Below are positions 36,379 through 45,133 of a stretch of DNA of 64,000 nt, one piece after another (positions within the stretch are counted from its first letter, which is position 1; every line of letters begins with the position of its first letter). The position numbers and the translations under genes were made by a program. The notes beneath the pieces are model-generated. The model was not told the DNA's origin. It worked only from the letters and a program-made list of their open reading frames with translations, and made no database searches. The stretch spans positions 124,001-188,000 of the forward strand of contig NZ_JAUSQU010000001.1 of NCBI RefSeq assembly GCF_030811455.1. The letters are read 5' to 3'. The stretch comes from Streptosporangium lutulentum (GTDB lineage Bacteria > Actinomycetota > Actinomycetes > Streptosporangiales > Streptosporangiaceae).

Positions 36379-36963
36379 ATGGTTGAGCATTCCGGCCCCT
36401 CGGCAGACCAGCAGGTTCGAGCCTCCGACAAGGACCGTGACCATGCGGCCGAACGGCTGCAGGTGGCCGCCGCCGAGGGACGGATCGAGCTGGGCGAGCT
36501 GGACCAGCGGCTCGCCGAGGTCTACGGGGCCAAGACCCGGGGCGAGCTGGAGCGCGCGGGCCGCGATCTTCCCGAGCCCGGCCGCACGGACACGCTGGTG
36601 GTGACAGACGAGCCCAGCTCCCGCTTCGCGATGAGTGTGTTCGGCTGGTTCACCCGTACGGGTCAGTGGGTCGCCCCGCGCGAGTTCACGTCGTTGTCGA
36701 TGTTCGGCGGCGGCGAGATCGACCTGCGTGACGCCCGCTTCACCGGCCACGAGATCCGGGTCCGTGCCTTCGCCCTCTGGGGTTACACGGAGGTCGTCGT
36801 TCCCGACGACGTCGAAGTCGAGGTCAGGGGCTTCGGCCTGTTCGGGGTGTTCGACAGGAGCGCCGCCCGCAGGAGGCGGGGGGCACCGCGGATCGTCATC
36901 AGCGGCCTTGCCCTGTTCGGCGGCGTCGGCACGAAGGCCAAGACGGCACGGAAAGTGTCCTGA
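36379..36963 (+). CDS. DUF1707 (SHOCT-like) protein with LiaF-like C-terminal domain
   Basis: The 194-residue protein begins with a DUF1707 domain (R-A-S-D-K-D-R-D...A-A-E-R-L-Q-V-A-A-A-E-G-R-I-E-L-G-E-L-D-Q-R-L). It is followed by a beta-helical segment (~95-185: S-M-F-G-G-G-E-I-D-L, W-G-Y-T-E-V-V-V-P-D-D-V) like the cell-wall-active antibiotic response domain of LiaF. There is no membrane helix. Such proteins occur near regulators in actinobacteria. Control by the adjacent TetR via the palindrome at 36315-36338 is likely. Confidence 0.88.
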   Translation: MVEHSGPSADQQVRASDKDRDHAAERLQVAAAEGRIELGELDQRLAEVYGAKTRGELERAGRDLPEPGRTDTLVVTDEPSSRFAMSVFGWFTRTGQWVAPREFTSLSMFGGGEIDLRDARFTGHEIRVRAFALWGYTEVVVPDDVEVEVRGFGLFGVFDRSAARRRRGAPRIVISGLALFGGVGTKAKTARKVS

Positions 36964-37112
36964 CCATGAACCGGGCACCGGTGTTCCGCTGTCGTCGCGC
37001 CGGCGGACACAGCCGGTGACGAGGGCGCCCCGCTCGGCGTTGCCGACAGAGAGGACGGCCGGGTCGCCCGGCCCGGAACCCGCGCGGAAACCCGGGCCCG
37101 GAGCGTCGGTGA

Positions 37113-38006
37113 TCAGAGGCGGGGGCGGGCACCCAGGTGGGAGATGGCCCTGGAGGCCAGGTGACAGCCGTTGGCGAGGGCTTCCGCCGGGGGCTTGCCG
37201 CCGAGCCACGGGGGAAGGAAGCCCGCGGTGAAGGCGTCGCCGGCGCCGGTGCCGTCGACCACACGCTCAACGGTCTTGGCGGGAACCGTGATCGGCTCGG
37301 GACGGTTGTTGGTGTACCACAGCGCGCCCTCGTCGTTGAGCTTGATGACGACCTGAGGGAACCAGGCGGTGAGGACCTTCGCCGCGGCGGACGGATCGTC
37401 GCGGCCGGTCAGGACCTTGGCCTGGTCGACGTTGGCGAACAGCAGCTTGGCGCTCTGGGTCCATTCGAGGAACGGCTCGGCCCCGGTGCGCTCCAGGGGA
37501 GCGGAGGAGGAGCAGTCGACCGAGACGGACATCCCGGCGCGGCGGGCCATGTCCAGGGCGGCGAGACCCGCGTCGCGAGAGCCCTCGTTGATCAGGGTGT
37601 AGCCCGACAGGTGCAGGTGACCGGCCTGGGAGAACAGGTCGCGGGGCAGGTCCTCGGGGGACAGCGCCGCGTTCGCGCCCGGGTCGGACAGCATGGTGCG
37701 CTCGCCCTTGTGGGTGACGAGCACCACGCAGGTGCCGGTCGGCCGCTCGGGATCCATGACGAGGCGGGCGTCGACGCCGTAGCCCATCAGCTCCATGTCG
37801 CGGTTACGCCCGGTGATATCGGCGCCGCGACGTCCGATGAAAGCCACTTCGGTGCCCTCGACGGCAAGCCAGGAGGCGATGTTGGCCCCCGAACCACCGC
37901 CGTGCATGGTGACGATCGCCGGTGTGTCGCTGGCTCTGGCCAGCGGGTAGCGAGCCCGCGCGACCGCGTCGGTCATGAGATCGCCCACCACGACCACCCG
38001 CGTCAT
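37113..38006 (-). CDS. PfkB family carbohydrate kinase
   Basis: The 297-residue ribokinase-fold sugar or nucleoside kinase has the N-terminal G-G-G-S-G-A-N-I-A motif (~36-44) and the signature D-G-T-G-A-G-D-A-F at 251-259, with catalytic base D257. Substrate specificity is not clear from sequence. ATG 38006 follows GGTGG and gives a normal length; an in-frame extension upstream has no family match. It is divergent from the GNAT/acyl-CoA synthetase fusion gene. Confidence 0.9.
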   Translation of the reverse strand: MTRVVVVGDLMTDAVARARYPLARASDTPAIVTMHGGGSGANIASWLAVEGTEVAFIGRRGADITGRNRDMELMGYGVDARLVMDPERPTGTCVVLVTHKGERTMLSDPGANAALSPEDLPRDLFSQAGHLHLSGYTLINEGSRDAGLAALDMARRAGMSVSVDCSSSAPLERTGAEPFLEWTQSAKLLFANVDQAKVLTGRDDPSAAAKVLTAWFPQVVIKLNDEGALWYTNNRPEPITVPAKTVERVVDGTGAGDAFTAGFLPPWLGGKPPAEALANGCHLASRAISHLGARPRL

Positions 38007-38154
38007 GATGTCACCACCTTGCTGCCTTCGATGCTGACGTGCCTCTAGCCGCGAAAAACTTAACAGCTTCGGGCAAGCGTATGGGGTCAGGATCGGACAC
38101 CGGGCCATAGTCGATGCACAAGCGTTGCGTGAACCTGCACGGCTGATCAGTCAT

Positions 38155-40800
38155 ATGGGATTCGCGTCTACTCTCGGGTCTGTGGAGGCTACTCAGTATC
38201 CCGCTCACTGGGAGGCGGACGTCGTCCTATCGGACGGCGGTACCGCTCATGTACGCCCGATTCGGCCCGCCGACGCCGACCGGTTGCGTTCCTTCTACTC
38301 CCGGCTGTCCGACGAGTCGATCTACTTCCGTTTCTTCGGGCCGAGACCTCGGCTCTCGGATCGGGAGATCACCTGGTTCACCAACGTCGACTACGTGGAC
38401 CGGGTCGCGCTCATCGCGACGATCGGCACGGAGATGGTGGCGGTGATCCGCTACGACCGGATCGAGCCGGGAGAGGCGGAGGTGGCCTTTCTCGTCGAGG
38501 ACGCGCACCAGGGCCGGGGGGTCGCCTCGGTTCTGCTGGAACATCTGGCCGCGACCGCCAGGGAACGGGGGATCTCCCGGTTCGTCGCCGACGTGCTGCC
38601 CGCGAACCAGAAGATGATGGCCGTCCTCAAACAGGTCGGCTACACCGCGCAGAGCCGTTTCGCCGACGGAGTGGTCCGGATGACCCTCGACCTCGCCCCG
38701 ACCGACACCGCACAGGAGGTGACCACCTCCCGCGAGCACCGGGCCGAGTCCCGCTCGATCGAGCGACTGCTCTCCCCGGGGTCGGTGGCGGTCGTCGGAG
38801 CGGGCCGGGAGCCGGGCGGCGTCGGCCAGACCGTGCTGCGCAACCTGCTCGGCGCCGACTTCACCGGTCCCGTCTACCCCGTGCACCGCGAGGCCCGGGC
38901 CGTCGCGGGGGTGCGGGCCTACCCGAGCGTGACGGCCATCGACGGCGAGGTGGACCTCGCCGTGCTCGCCGTACCCGCCGACGGGGTGATCGACGTGGTG
39001 AAGGAGTGCGCGGAGAAGGGGGTGCGCGGGCTGATCGTGGTCTCCTCGGGGTTCGGCGAGACGGGCCCCGAGGGGCGGGACAGGCAGGACGAGCTGGTCC
39101 GCATCGCCCGTGCGTACGGCCTGCGCGTCGTCGGCCCGAACTGCCTGGGCATCGCCAACACCGACCCGGCGGTGCGGCTGAACGCCACGCTCGCCGCGAC
39201 CGTCCCCGGGCGCGGGCGGGTGGGCTTCTTCAGCCAGTCCGGCGCGCTGGGCACCGCGCTGCTGCAGCGGGTGGCCCAGCGCGGGATGGGCATCTCCTCG
39301 TTCGTGTCGGCGGGCAACCGGGCCGACGTCTCGGGCAACGACCTGCTCCAGTACTGGGAGGAGGATCCGCAGACCGACGTGATCCTGCTCTACCTGGAGT
39401 CGCTGGGAAACCCCCGCAAGTTCGCCCGCCTCGCGCGGCGGATCTCACGGCGCAAGCCGATCGTGGTCGTCAAGAGCGGCGGCACCACCCAGGGGGTGCC
39501 CATCGGCCACGCCGCACCCGTGCTGCGCCTGCCGGACAGCGTGCTCAGCTCGTTGTTCGAGCAGGCCGGGGTGATCAGGGTCGACGACCTGATCCAGCAG
39601 TTCGACGTGGCCCAGCTCCTGGCCTACCAGCCGCTGCCCGCCGGGCCCAGGGTCGGTTTGGTGAGCAACTCCGACGCGCTGGCGCTGCTCGCGGTGGACG
39701 CCTGCGTGAGCGTGGGGCTGGAGCCCGAGCCGCCGGTCAACCTCGGCGCGCGGGCGGGAGCCGCGGAGTTCGGCACGGCCCTGGCCTCGCTGATCCCGGA
39801 CGTCGACGCGGTGATCGCGATCTACATGCCGCCCATCCCCGGCGGGGCCGCCGAGGTCGCCGCCGAGTTGCTGAGGGTCTCCCAAGACTGCGGCAAGCCG
39901 GTGCTGGCCACCTTCGAGGGGCAGATCGGCATGCCGCGGGAGCTGCGGGTCGGCGCCGCCCCCGAGAAGGGGTCGATCCCCTCCTACGCGGCGCCGGAGG
40001 AGGCGGTCCGGGCGCTGGCCCACGTCGTACGGCACGCCCGCTGGCTGGAGCGGCCCGCGGGAGCGCGAGAGCAGATCGAGGGCGTCGACACCGCCGCGGC
40101 ACGGCGGCTGGTGGCGGCGAGGCTGGACGAGGTCCCCGCCGAGATCGACGCCTCCGAGCTGCTCGCCTGTTACGGGCTGACGGTGTGGCCCGCCGAGGTG
40201 GTGGACTCGCCCGAGGAGGCCGTCGCGGCGGCTGAACGGCTGGGCCGGCCGGTGGTGCTGAAGGCCGCCGATCCCGAGGCGGCCAAGCGGGCGGGGACCG
40301 TGCGCCTGGGGCTCTCCGGCGCGGACGGGGTGCGTGGCGCCTTCGCCGATCTGACGCGGCAGCTCGGGCCCGGCGCGGCGCTCGCGGTGCAGCGGATGGT
40401 CCCGCAGCCCGCGGTGCCGACCGTGATCAGGGTTCTGGAGGATCCCGGGTTCGGCGCGGTGGTGTCCTTCGGGCTGGGCGAGGTCACCGCGCGGCTGCTG
40501 CGCGACGAGGCCTACCGCCTCGCCCCGCTGACCAGGCAGGACGCCGCGGCGCTGGTGAGGTCGCCGCGTGCCGCGCCGCTGCTCTTCGGCGAGTACGGTT
40601 ACCCGCCGGTCGCGGTCGAGGCGCTGGAGGATCTGCTGATCCGCCTCGGGCAGCTGGCGGAGGACCTGCCCGAGGTGGTGAGGATCGACCTCGACCCGGT
40701 GCTGGTGGGGAAGTCCGAGGTGATCGTGCTGGGGGCGCGTGCCGTACTGAGCAGCCCTCGGAGGCCACGACCCGACGGCGGCCCGCGCCGCCTCGGCTAG
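38155..40800 (+). CDS. GNAT acetyltransferase fused to NDP-forming acyl-CoA synthetase
   Basis: The ~881-residue protein is a lysine acetyltransferase of the Pat/AcuA-like group. The N-terminal GNAT domain (~20-180) has the CoA loop V-E-D-A-H-Q-G-R-G-V-A-S-V. A CoA-binding Rossmann domain (V-A-V-V-G-A-G-R-E-P-G-G), CoA ligase domains (F-F-S-Q-S-G-A-L-G-T-A) and a C-terminal ATP-grasp region follow. H452 (P-I-G-H-A-A-P) sits where the ligase phospho-histidine is expected. E. coli and Salmonella Pat have the reverse domain order. ATG 38155 is favoured over an ATG/GTG set upstream and downstream. Its stop shares CTAG with the convergent lectin gene. Confidence 0.88.
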   Translation: MGFASTLGSVEATQYPAHWEADVVLSDGGTAHVRPIRPADADRLRSFYSRLSDESIYFRFFGPRPRLSDREITWFTNVDYVDRVALIATIGTEMVAVIRYDRIEPGEAEVAFLVEDAHQGRGVASVLLEHLAATARERGISRFVADVLPANQKMMAVLKQVGYTAQSRFADGVVRMTLDLAPTDTAQEVTTSREHRAESRSIERLLSPGSVAVVGAGREPGGVGQTVLRNLLGADFTGPVYPVHREARAVAGVRAYPSVTAIDGEVDLAVLAVPADGVIDVVKECAEKGVRGLIVVSSGFGETGPEGRDRQDELVRIARAYGLRVVGPNCLGIANTDPAVRLNATLAATVPGRGRVGFFSQSGALGTALLQRVAQRGMGISSFVSAGNRADVSGNDLLQYWEEDPQTDVILLYLESLGNPRKFARLARRISRRKPIVVVKSGGTTQGVPIGHAAPVLRLPDSVLSSLFEQAGVIRVDDLIQQFDVAQLLAYQPLPAGPRVGLVSNSDALALLAVDACVSVGLEPEPPVNLGARAGAAEFGTALASLIPDVDAVIAIYMPPIPGGAAEVAAELLRVSQDCGKPVLATFEGQIGMPRELRVGAAPEKGSIPSYAAPEEAVRALAHVVRHARWLERPAGAREQIEGVDTAAARRLVAARLDEVPAEIDASELLACYGLTVWPAEVVDSPEEAVAAAERLGRPVVLKAADPEAAKRAGTVRLGLSGADGVRGAFADLTRQLGPGAALAVQRMVPQPAVPTVIRVLEDPGFGAVVSFGLGEVTARLLRDEAYRLAPLTRQDAAALVRSPRAAPLLFGEYGYPPVAVEALEDLLIRLGQLAEDLPEVVRIDLDPVLVGKSEVIVLGARAVLSSPRRPRPDGGPRRLG

Positions 40801-42260
40801 AGGGTGGGACAGCCTTCTCCCAGGCAGGCGACCGGGCCGGTGGCCGTGCCGGTGGCCGGGCCGGCGGGCGCGACTGTGACCGTGCCGGCGACGGTGTTGT
40901 TCAGGGGGTCGATCTCGGCGTCGGGATCCGCCGTGACCTGAACGGCCCTGCCCGAGGCGGTCAGCGTGCCCGAGGCGTCCGCCGCCACGTTCATGAGCAC
41001 GGTGATTCGCGGCAGCGAGGTGCCGGGGGCGGCCTCTTCGGAGGTGTCACAGGTGACCCACTGGCCCGAGGTGTCACACGTCCAGCCGTCGCCCGAGGCC
41101 GTCGTGGGGGTCAGGCCCGAGGGGAGGTGGTAGGTGACCTCGGTCGGCTGGTCGATCCAGCCGTAGCCGGGAGCGGCGTCGGCGTCGAGGAAGGACGTGC
41201 CGGTGCCGCCCGCCGTGAGCGGGCCGCCGTATCCGGTCCGGAGGACCAGGTCGGCGTCACGGGTGCGGATCTCCACGTTGGAGATCTCGTGGACGGAGGT
41301 CGCGTAGCCGGTGGAGGAGGCGAACCCGATCCTGACGTTGTCCGGCAGCGCGCTCTGGCCCGGCAGCCTTCTGAGGTCGAGTTTCGAGATCACGGTCTCG
41401 TACGGCCCGTCGTTGTGATGACGGATGAGGACGTCCATGCGGCTGTCGGCGCCGATGCCGACCAGGACGTGCCGCCTGGCGTATTTGCGGGTGCCCGCCT
41501 CCGGCGTGTCCAGCGGGTGGTTGAGCCGGCTGCCGGCCGCGTAGGCGTAGCCCGCGGACTCCGAACCTCGGACCACGACGCTGTTGGGCCTGGCGCAGAC
41601 GTTGCCCCCCGTCGCCGGGCAGCCCGCCGGGCCGCCGGCGCCCGCCCAGCGCGGGTTGGAGAAGTTGCCGAACTGGTCGAAGCCGACGCCGGCGAACGCG
41701 CCGGTCAGGCCCCTGTAACCGAGCGCGCCGCCGGGCTCGCCGGCCGTGGCCTGCTTGCGTGCGGCGTCCACGACGTAGAACGAGATGCCGTCACCGGCCC
41801 GGGAGCCGTTGCCGTCGGTGTACTTCCTCCCGCCCCACATGTACATGTCGAACTCGACCGTCAGACCGCGGCCGGTCGGGATCTTCCTGGCGAGCAGGAG
41901 CGAGGCGGTCTCAGGTCCGGTGCCGTCGGTGAGCCGGAGGGCGCCCCTGCCCGCGCGGTCGTACGGACCCTCGGCGCAGGCCGGGAGAGAGCCGGGAGGC
42001 GCCGGCGAGACGGCGGCGGTGAGGCACGGTGCGCGGCCGCTTTCCGGACTGCTCGACTTCCAGAGTCCGGCCGGTGTCGACGCGCCGTGGAACCCCTCCG
42101 CGTAAAGCTCCGAATAGAGCTCCGCCGCGGAGGCCGGCGGGGTCGGGGCCACGAGGGCGATGCCCGCGACGGTCGCCGTGAGGGTCGCCATGACAAGCGT
42201 GAAGCCGATGCGTCGTACCCTCCTGGGCCGTCTGTGCGAACGCAGACGTCCATGAGTCAT
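40797..42260 (-). CDS. Secreted L-type lectin-fold protein
   Basis: The 487-residue protein has an Arg-rich N-terminus, a hydrophobic core and a signal-peptidase site near P-A-S-A-A-E. It is followed by a legume-lectin-like beta-sandwich (G-D-G-I-S-F-Y-V-V-D, G-L-T-G-A-F-A-G-V-G-F-D-Q-F-G-N-F). A DUF11/CARDB-like repeat domain (N-V-A-A-D-A-S-G-T-L, D-P-L-N-N-T-V-A) lies at the C-terminus. It should be exported and bind carbohydrate or cell-surface material. No anchor or catalytic motif is visible. GGGGGA precedes the ATG. Confidence 0.85.
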   Translation of the reverse strand: MTHGRLRSHRRPRRVRRIGFTLVMATLTATVAGIALVAPTPPASAAELYSELYAEGFHGASTPAGLWKSSSPESGRAPCLTAAVSPAPPGSLPACAEGPYDRAGRGALRLTDGTGPETASLLLARKIPTGRGLTVEFDMYMWGGRKYTDGNGSRAGDGISFYVVDAARKQATAGEPGGALGYRGLTGAFAGVGFDQFGNFSNPRWAGAGGPAGCPATGGNVCARPNSVVVRGSESAGYAYAAGSRLNHPLDTPEAGTRKYARRHVLVGIGADSRMDVLIRHHNDGPYETVISKLDLRRLPGQSALPDNVRIGFASSTGYATSVHEISNVEIRTRDADLVLRTGYGGPLTAGGTGTSFLDADAAPGYGWIDQPTEVTYHLPSGLTPTTASGDGWTCDTSGQWVTCDTSEEAAPGTSLPRITVLMNVAADASGTLTASGRAVQVTADPDAEIDPLNNTVAGTVTVAPAGPATGTATGPVACLGEGCPTL

Positions 42261-42621
42261 AATTACTCATCCCCCGTTTTCGCTATTTTTTTCACCATTT
42301 CTATTTCCGGAGTGGCGGAGAGCGTCCCCGTCCATGCGGGACATCCGCCGAATCCACGCGGGAGCGCGGCACTCGCCGGCCGTTACAGGTGCGCCGGACG
42401 TGCCGCCGCCACTACTGTCGGTAGCCCCAAAAAGGCCGAGGCAAACTGGTCCGAATCAAAAGGCGCGGCGTCGAGCGGGTATGTAATTAAGCGTCGGCCG
42501 CCTGAGTAACCGCTTATCGGGAGCAATAGTCACTACCGGGACCGGGTCACGATTTGCCCCGGTAGCGAAACCTCACGCGCTCCAGGCGAAAGCGCTGCTC
42601 CAGACAGGGCAGGATGGACCC
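42261..42621. other. Divergent promoter region, AT-rich patches
   Basis: The stretch separates the lectin gene from the DUF5998 gene. It contains unusually AT-rich patches (42261-42310 and near 42480), as expected for promoters in such a GC-rich genome, but I could not assign -35/-10 pairs with confidence. No gene or repeat is visible. Confidence 0.45.
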
Positions 42622-43212
42622 ATGAGGGAAACCCGACTCTCGGCCGCCGGCCTGCGTGACGCCATCGACCGCAGTGGCTACTATCCGGACCTGGTCGCCG
42701 ACGCCGTCGAATCCGCGTTGGGCAAGGAGCAAGTGGGCGCCTACGTGGTGCACCACGAGGCCACCTTCGACCCGGCCATGGAAGTGCGCAGACACGTCAC
42801 CGTGCTGGTGCTCTCGCCCACTCGGCTGCTCGTCTGCCACACCGACGAGCATCCGCCCGTGGAGGGGGTCTCGGCGTCCCACGCGTCCACGACCACCGAG
42901 GCCGTGCGCCTCAGCCGGATCCAGTCGGTCGCGGTCACCCGCGTCGTCCCCGATCCGGCCTCCTACGTGCCGGGCGTGCCGCCCACGGAGGTCACGCTCA
43001 CCATCGGCTGGGGAGCCATCTCCCACGTCGATCTGGAACCGGCGACCTGCGGCGACGAGAACTGCGAGGCCGACCACGGATACACCGGCGCCATCACGGC
43101 CGACGACCTCTCCCTGCGGGTGAGCGAGGCGGCCGACGGACCAGAGGCCGTCTCCCACGTGCTGGCCTTCGCCAAGGCGCTGTCGGAGGCCACCGCCCGC
43201 GCCGCGTCGTGA
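42622..43212 (+). CDS. DUF5998 family protein
   Basis: The 196-residue protein starts M-R-E-T-R-L-S-A-A-G-L-R-D-A-I-D-R-S-G-Y-Y-P and contains H-V-T-V-L-V-L-S-P-T-R-L-L-V-C-H-T-D. A Cys-rich turn C-G-D-E-N-C lies in the second half. Actinobacteria-specific family of unknown function. Its stop overlaps the GTG of the phosphatase gene (GTGA), so it opens a three-gene operon. Confidence 0.85.
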   Translation: MRETRLSAAGLRDAIDRSGYYPDLVADAVESALGKEQVGAYVVHHEATFDPAMEVRRHVTVLVLSPTRLLVCHTDEHPPVEGVSASHASTTTEAVRLSRIQSVAVTRVVPDPASYVPGVPPTEVTLTIGWGAISHVDLEPATCGDENCEADHGYTGAITADDLSLRVSEAADGPEAVSHVLAFAKALSEATARAAS

Positions 43213-44324
43213 AGCCCCTGATCCCCGCGTACGGCGCGGCCTCGCTCGCGGACCTGTCCTCCTCGTTGCTCGCCGCGGTCGGGGTGAGAGGGGAGAACCC
43301 CCTGGATCTCGCCCCGGCCGAGCGGGTCGTGCTGTTCCTCGTCGACGGCATGGGCGCCGAACTGCTCCGCGCCCACCCGCAGACGGCGCCGTTCCTGTCC
43401 GCGCAGCAGGGCGGGGTGCTCACCGCGGGCTTCCCGGCCACCACCGTGACCAGCCTGGGCTCGCTCGGCACCGGCGTGCCCCCCGGCGAGCACGGCATGC
43501 TCGGCTACCAGCTCGCGGTGCCCGGCGCCGGGCACCTGCTCAACTGCCTGCGCTGGACCACCCCGGGCCCGCCGGTCGATCCCGACGTGTGGCAGCCCAC
43601 CCCGACCGTCTACGAGCGCGCCGCGGCGGCCGGAGTCCCCATCAGCTACGTCGGCCCCGCCAAGTTCGAGACCAGCGGATTCAACCGGGCCGTCTACCGC
43701 GGCGTGAAGTTCGTCGGCGCCGACACGATCGACGAGCGGGTCGAGGGAGTCCGCCGGGCGCTGGCCGAGCCCCGCGCCCACGTGTCGGTCTACTACGGCG
43801 ATCTCGACTCCACGGGCCACGTGACCGGCTGGGGCACCGAGGCGTGGCTCGCCCAGCTCGCCACGGTCGACCTCATGGCCGAGCGACTGGCCGCCACACT
43901 CCCGCCCGGCGCGGCGATGTACGTCACCGCCGACCACGGCATGGTCAACGTCACCGAGCGGGTCGACGTCGACGCCATCCTCGCGCTGCGCGAGGGTGTC
44001 GCGCTGCTCGGCGGTGACACCAGGGCCCGGCACGTCTACGCCGCTCCCGGCGCCGCCGGTGCCGTCCTCGACATCTGGCGCGACATCCTGGCCGGAACGG
44101 CGTGGGTGGTCTCCCGGCAGGAGGCGGTCGAGTCCGGCTGGTTCGGGCCGCGGGTCCGTCCCGAATGGCTGCCCAGGATCGGCGACGTCCTCGCCGTGCC
44201 GTACACCGACTGCGCCATCGTCGCCTCGGTCGCCGAACCGATCGAGGCGACGTTCATCGGCTGTCACGGCTCGCTGACCCCCGCCGAGCAGTACGTTCCC
44301 TTGCTGGAGGTAAGCACCAGATGA
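43209..44324 (+). CDS. Alkaline phosphatase superfamily (nucleotide pyrophosphatase/phosphodiesterase) protein
   Basis: The 371-residue cytoplasmic member of the AlkP superfamily has the metal site D of L-F-L-V-D-G-M-G and the nucleophile Thr in F-P-A-T-T-V-T-S. Further ligands are in Y-Y-G-D-L-D-S-T-G-H and T-A-D-H-G-M-V. It should hydrolyse phosphodiester or phosphate esters; the substrate is unknown. It is translationally coupled both upstream (GTGA) and downstream (ATGA). Confidence 0.9.
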   Translation: MKPLIPAYGAASLADLSSSLLAAVGVRGENPLDLAPAERVVLFLVDGMGAELLRAHPQTAPFLSAQQGGVLTAGFPATTVTSLGSLGTGVPPGEHGMLGYQLAVPGAGHLLNCLRWTTPGPPVDPDVWQPTPTVYERAAAAGVPISYVGPAKFETSGFNRAVYRGVKFVGADTIDERVEGVRRALAEPRAHVSVYYGDLDSTGHVTGWGTEAWLAQLATVDLMAERLAATLPPGAAMYVTADHGMVNVTERVDVDAILALREGVALLGGDTRARHVYAAPGAAGAVLDIWRDILAGTAWVVSRQEAVESGWFGPRVRPEWLPRIGDVLAVPYTDCAIVASVAEPIEATFIGCHGSLTPAEQYVPLLEVSTR

Positions 44325-45133
44325 GCCCGCTGATCACCCCTTCCGAACTGGCCGGCCTGCCCGAGGCGACGATCCTTGACGTGCGGTGGAAGCTCGGCGG
44401 GCCGCCCGGGATCGACGCCTACCGCGAGGAGCACATCCCCGGCGCGGTCTTCTGCGATCTCGAGGCCGACCTCGCCGCCCCGCCGGGACCTCGGGGCCGC
44501 CACCCCCTGCCCTCCGCCGAGTCCTTCCAGGAGGCGGCGCGCCGCCTCGGGGTGTCCGGCTCCCGGACCGTCGTCGTCTACGACGGAGCCGACTCCAGCG
44601 CCGCCGCCCGTGCCTGGTGGACCCTGCGTTACTTCGGCCACCCCGACGTCCGGGTCCTCGACGGCGGGCTGCGCGCATGGATCTCGCAGGGCCTGCCGCT
44701 CTCCAAGGGCGAGGAGGACGCGGCGCCCGGTGACTTCGTCGCGCGACCGGGTGGGATGCCGGTGCTCGACGCGGCGCGGGCCATGAAGCTCGCCGCCGAC
44801 GGGGTGCTGCTGGACGCCCGCGCCGCCGAGCGTTACCGGGGCGAGGTCGAGCCGATCGACCCCGTCGCCGGTCACATCCCCGGCGCGGTGAGCGCCCCCA
44901 CCGGCGACAACGTCGATCCGTCCGGGCGCTTTCATCTGCCCGACTTCCTCCGCGAACGGTTCAACACCCTCGGCGCGGTTCGCGGCGTGGAGGTCGGCGC
45001 CTACTGCGGCTCCGGGGTGACGGCCGCCCACGAGGTGCTGGCTCTGGAGGTGGCCGGCATTCCGGCCGCCCTCTACGTCGGATCCTGGTCCAACTGGGTG
45101 GCCGACCCCTCGCGGCCGGTCGCCATCGGCTGA
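44321..45133 (+). CDS. Two-domain rhodanese, thiosulfate/3-mercaptopyruvate sulfurtransferase
   Basis: The 270-residue protein has two rhodanese domains. The first opens L-D-V-R-W-K-L-G-G and is inactive-type. The second carries the active Cys229 in A-Y-C-G-S-G-V-T-A, a C-G-S-G-V loop typical of actinobacterial sulfurtransferases. It transfers sulfane sulfur to acceptors such as cyanide or thiols. GGAGG lies nine bases before the ATG, which is inside the phosphatase stop. Its last 61 bases overlap the convergent CHAT gene. Confidence 0.9.
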   Translation: MSPLITPSELAGLPEATILDVRWKLGGPPGIDAYREEHIPGAVFCDLEADLAAPPGPRGRHPLPSAESFQEAARRLGVSGSRTVVVYDGADSSAAARAWWTLRYFGHPDVRVLDGGLRAWISQGLPLSKGEEDAAPGDFVARPGGMPVLDAARAMKLAADGVLLDARAAERYRGEVEPIDPVAGHIPGAVSAPTGDNVDPSGRFHLPDFLRERFNTLGAVRGVEVGAYCGSGVTAAHEVLALEVAGIPAALYVGSWSNWVADPSRPVAIG

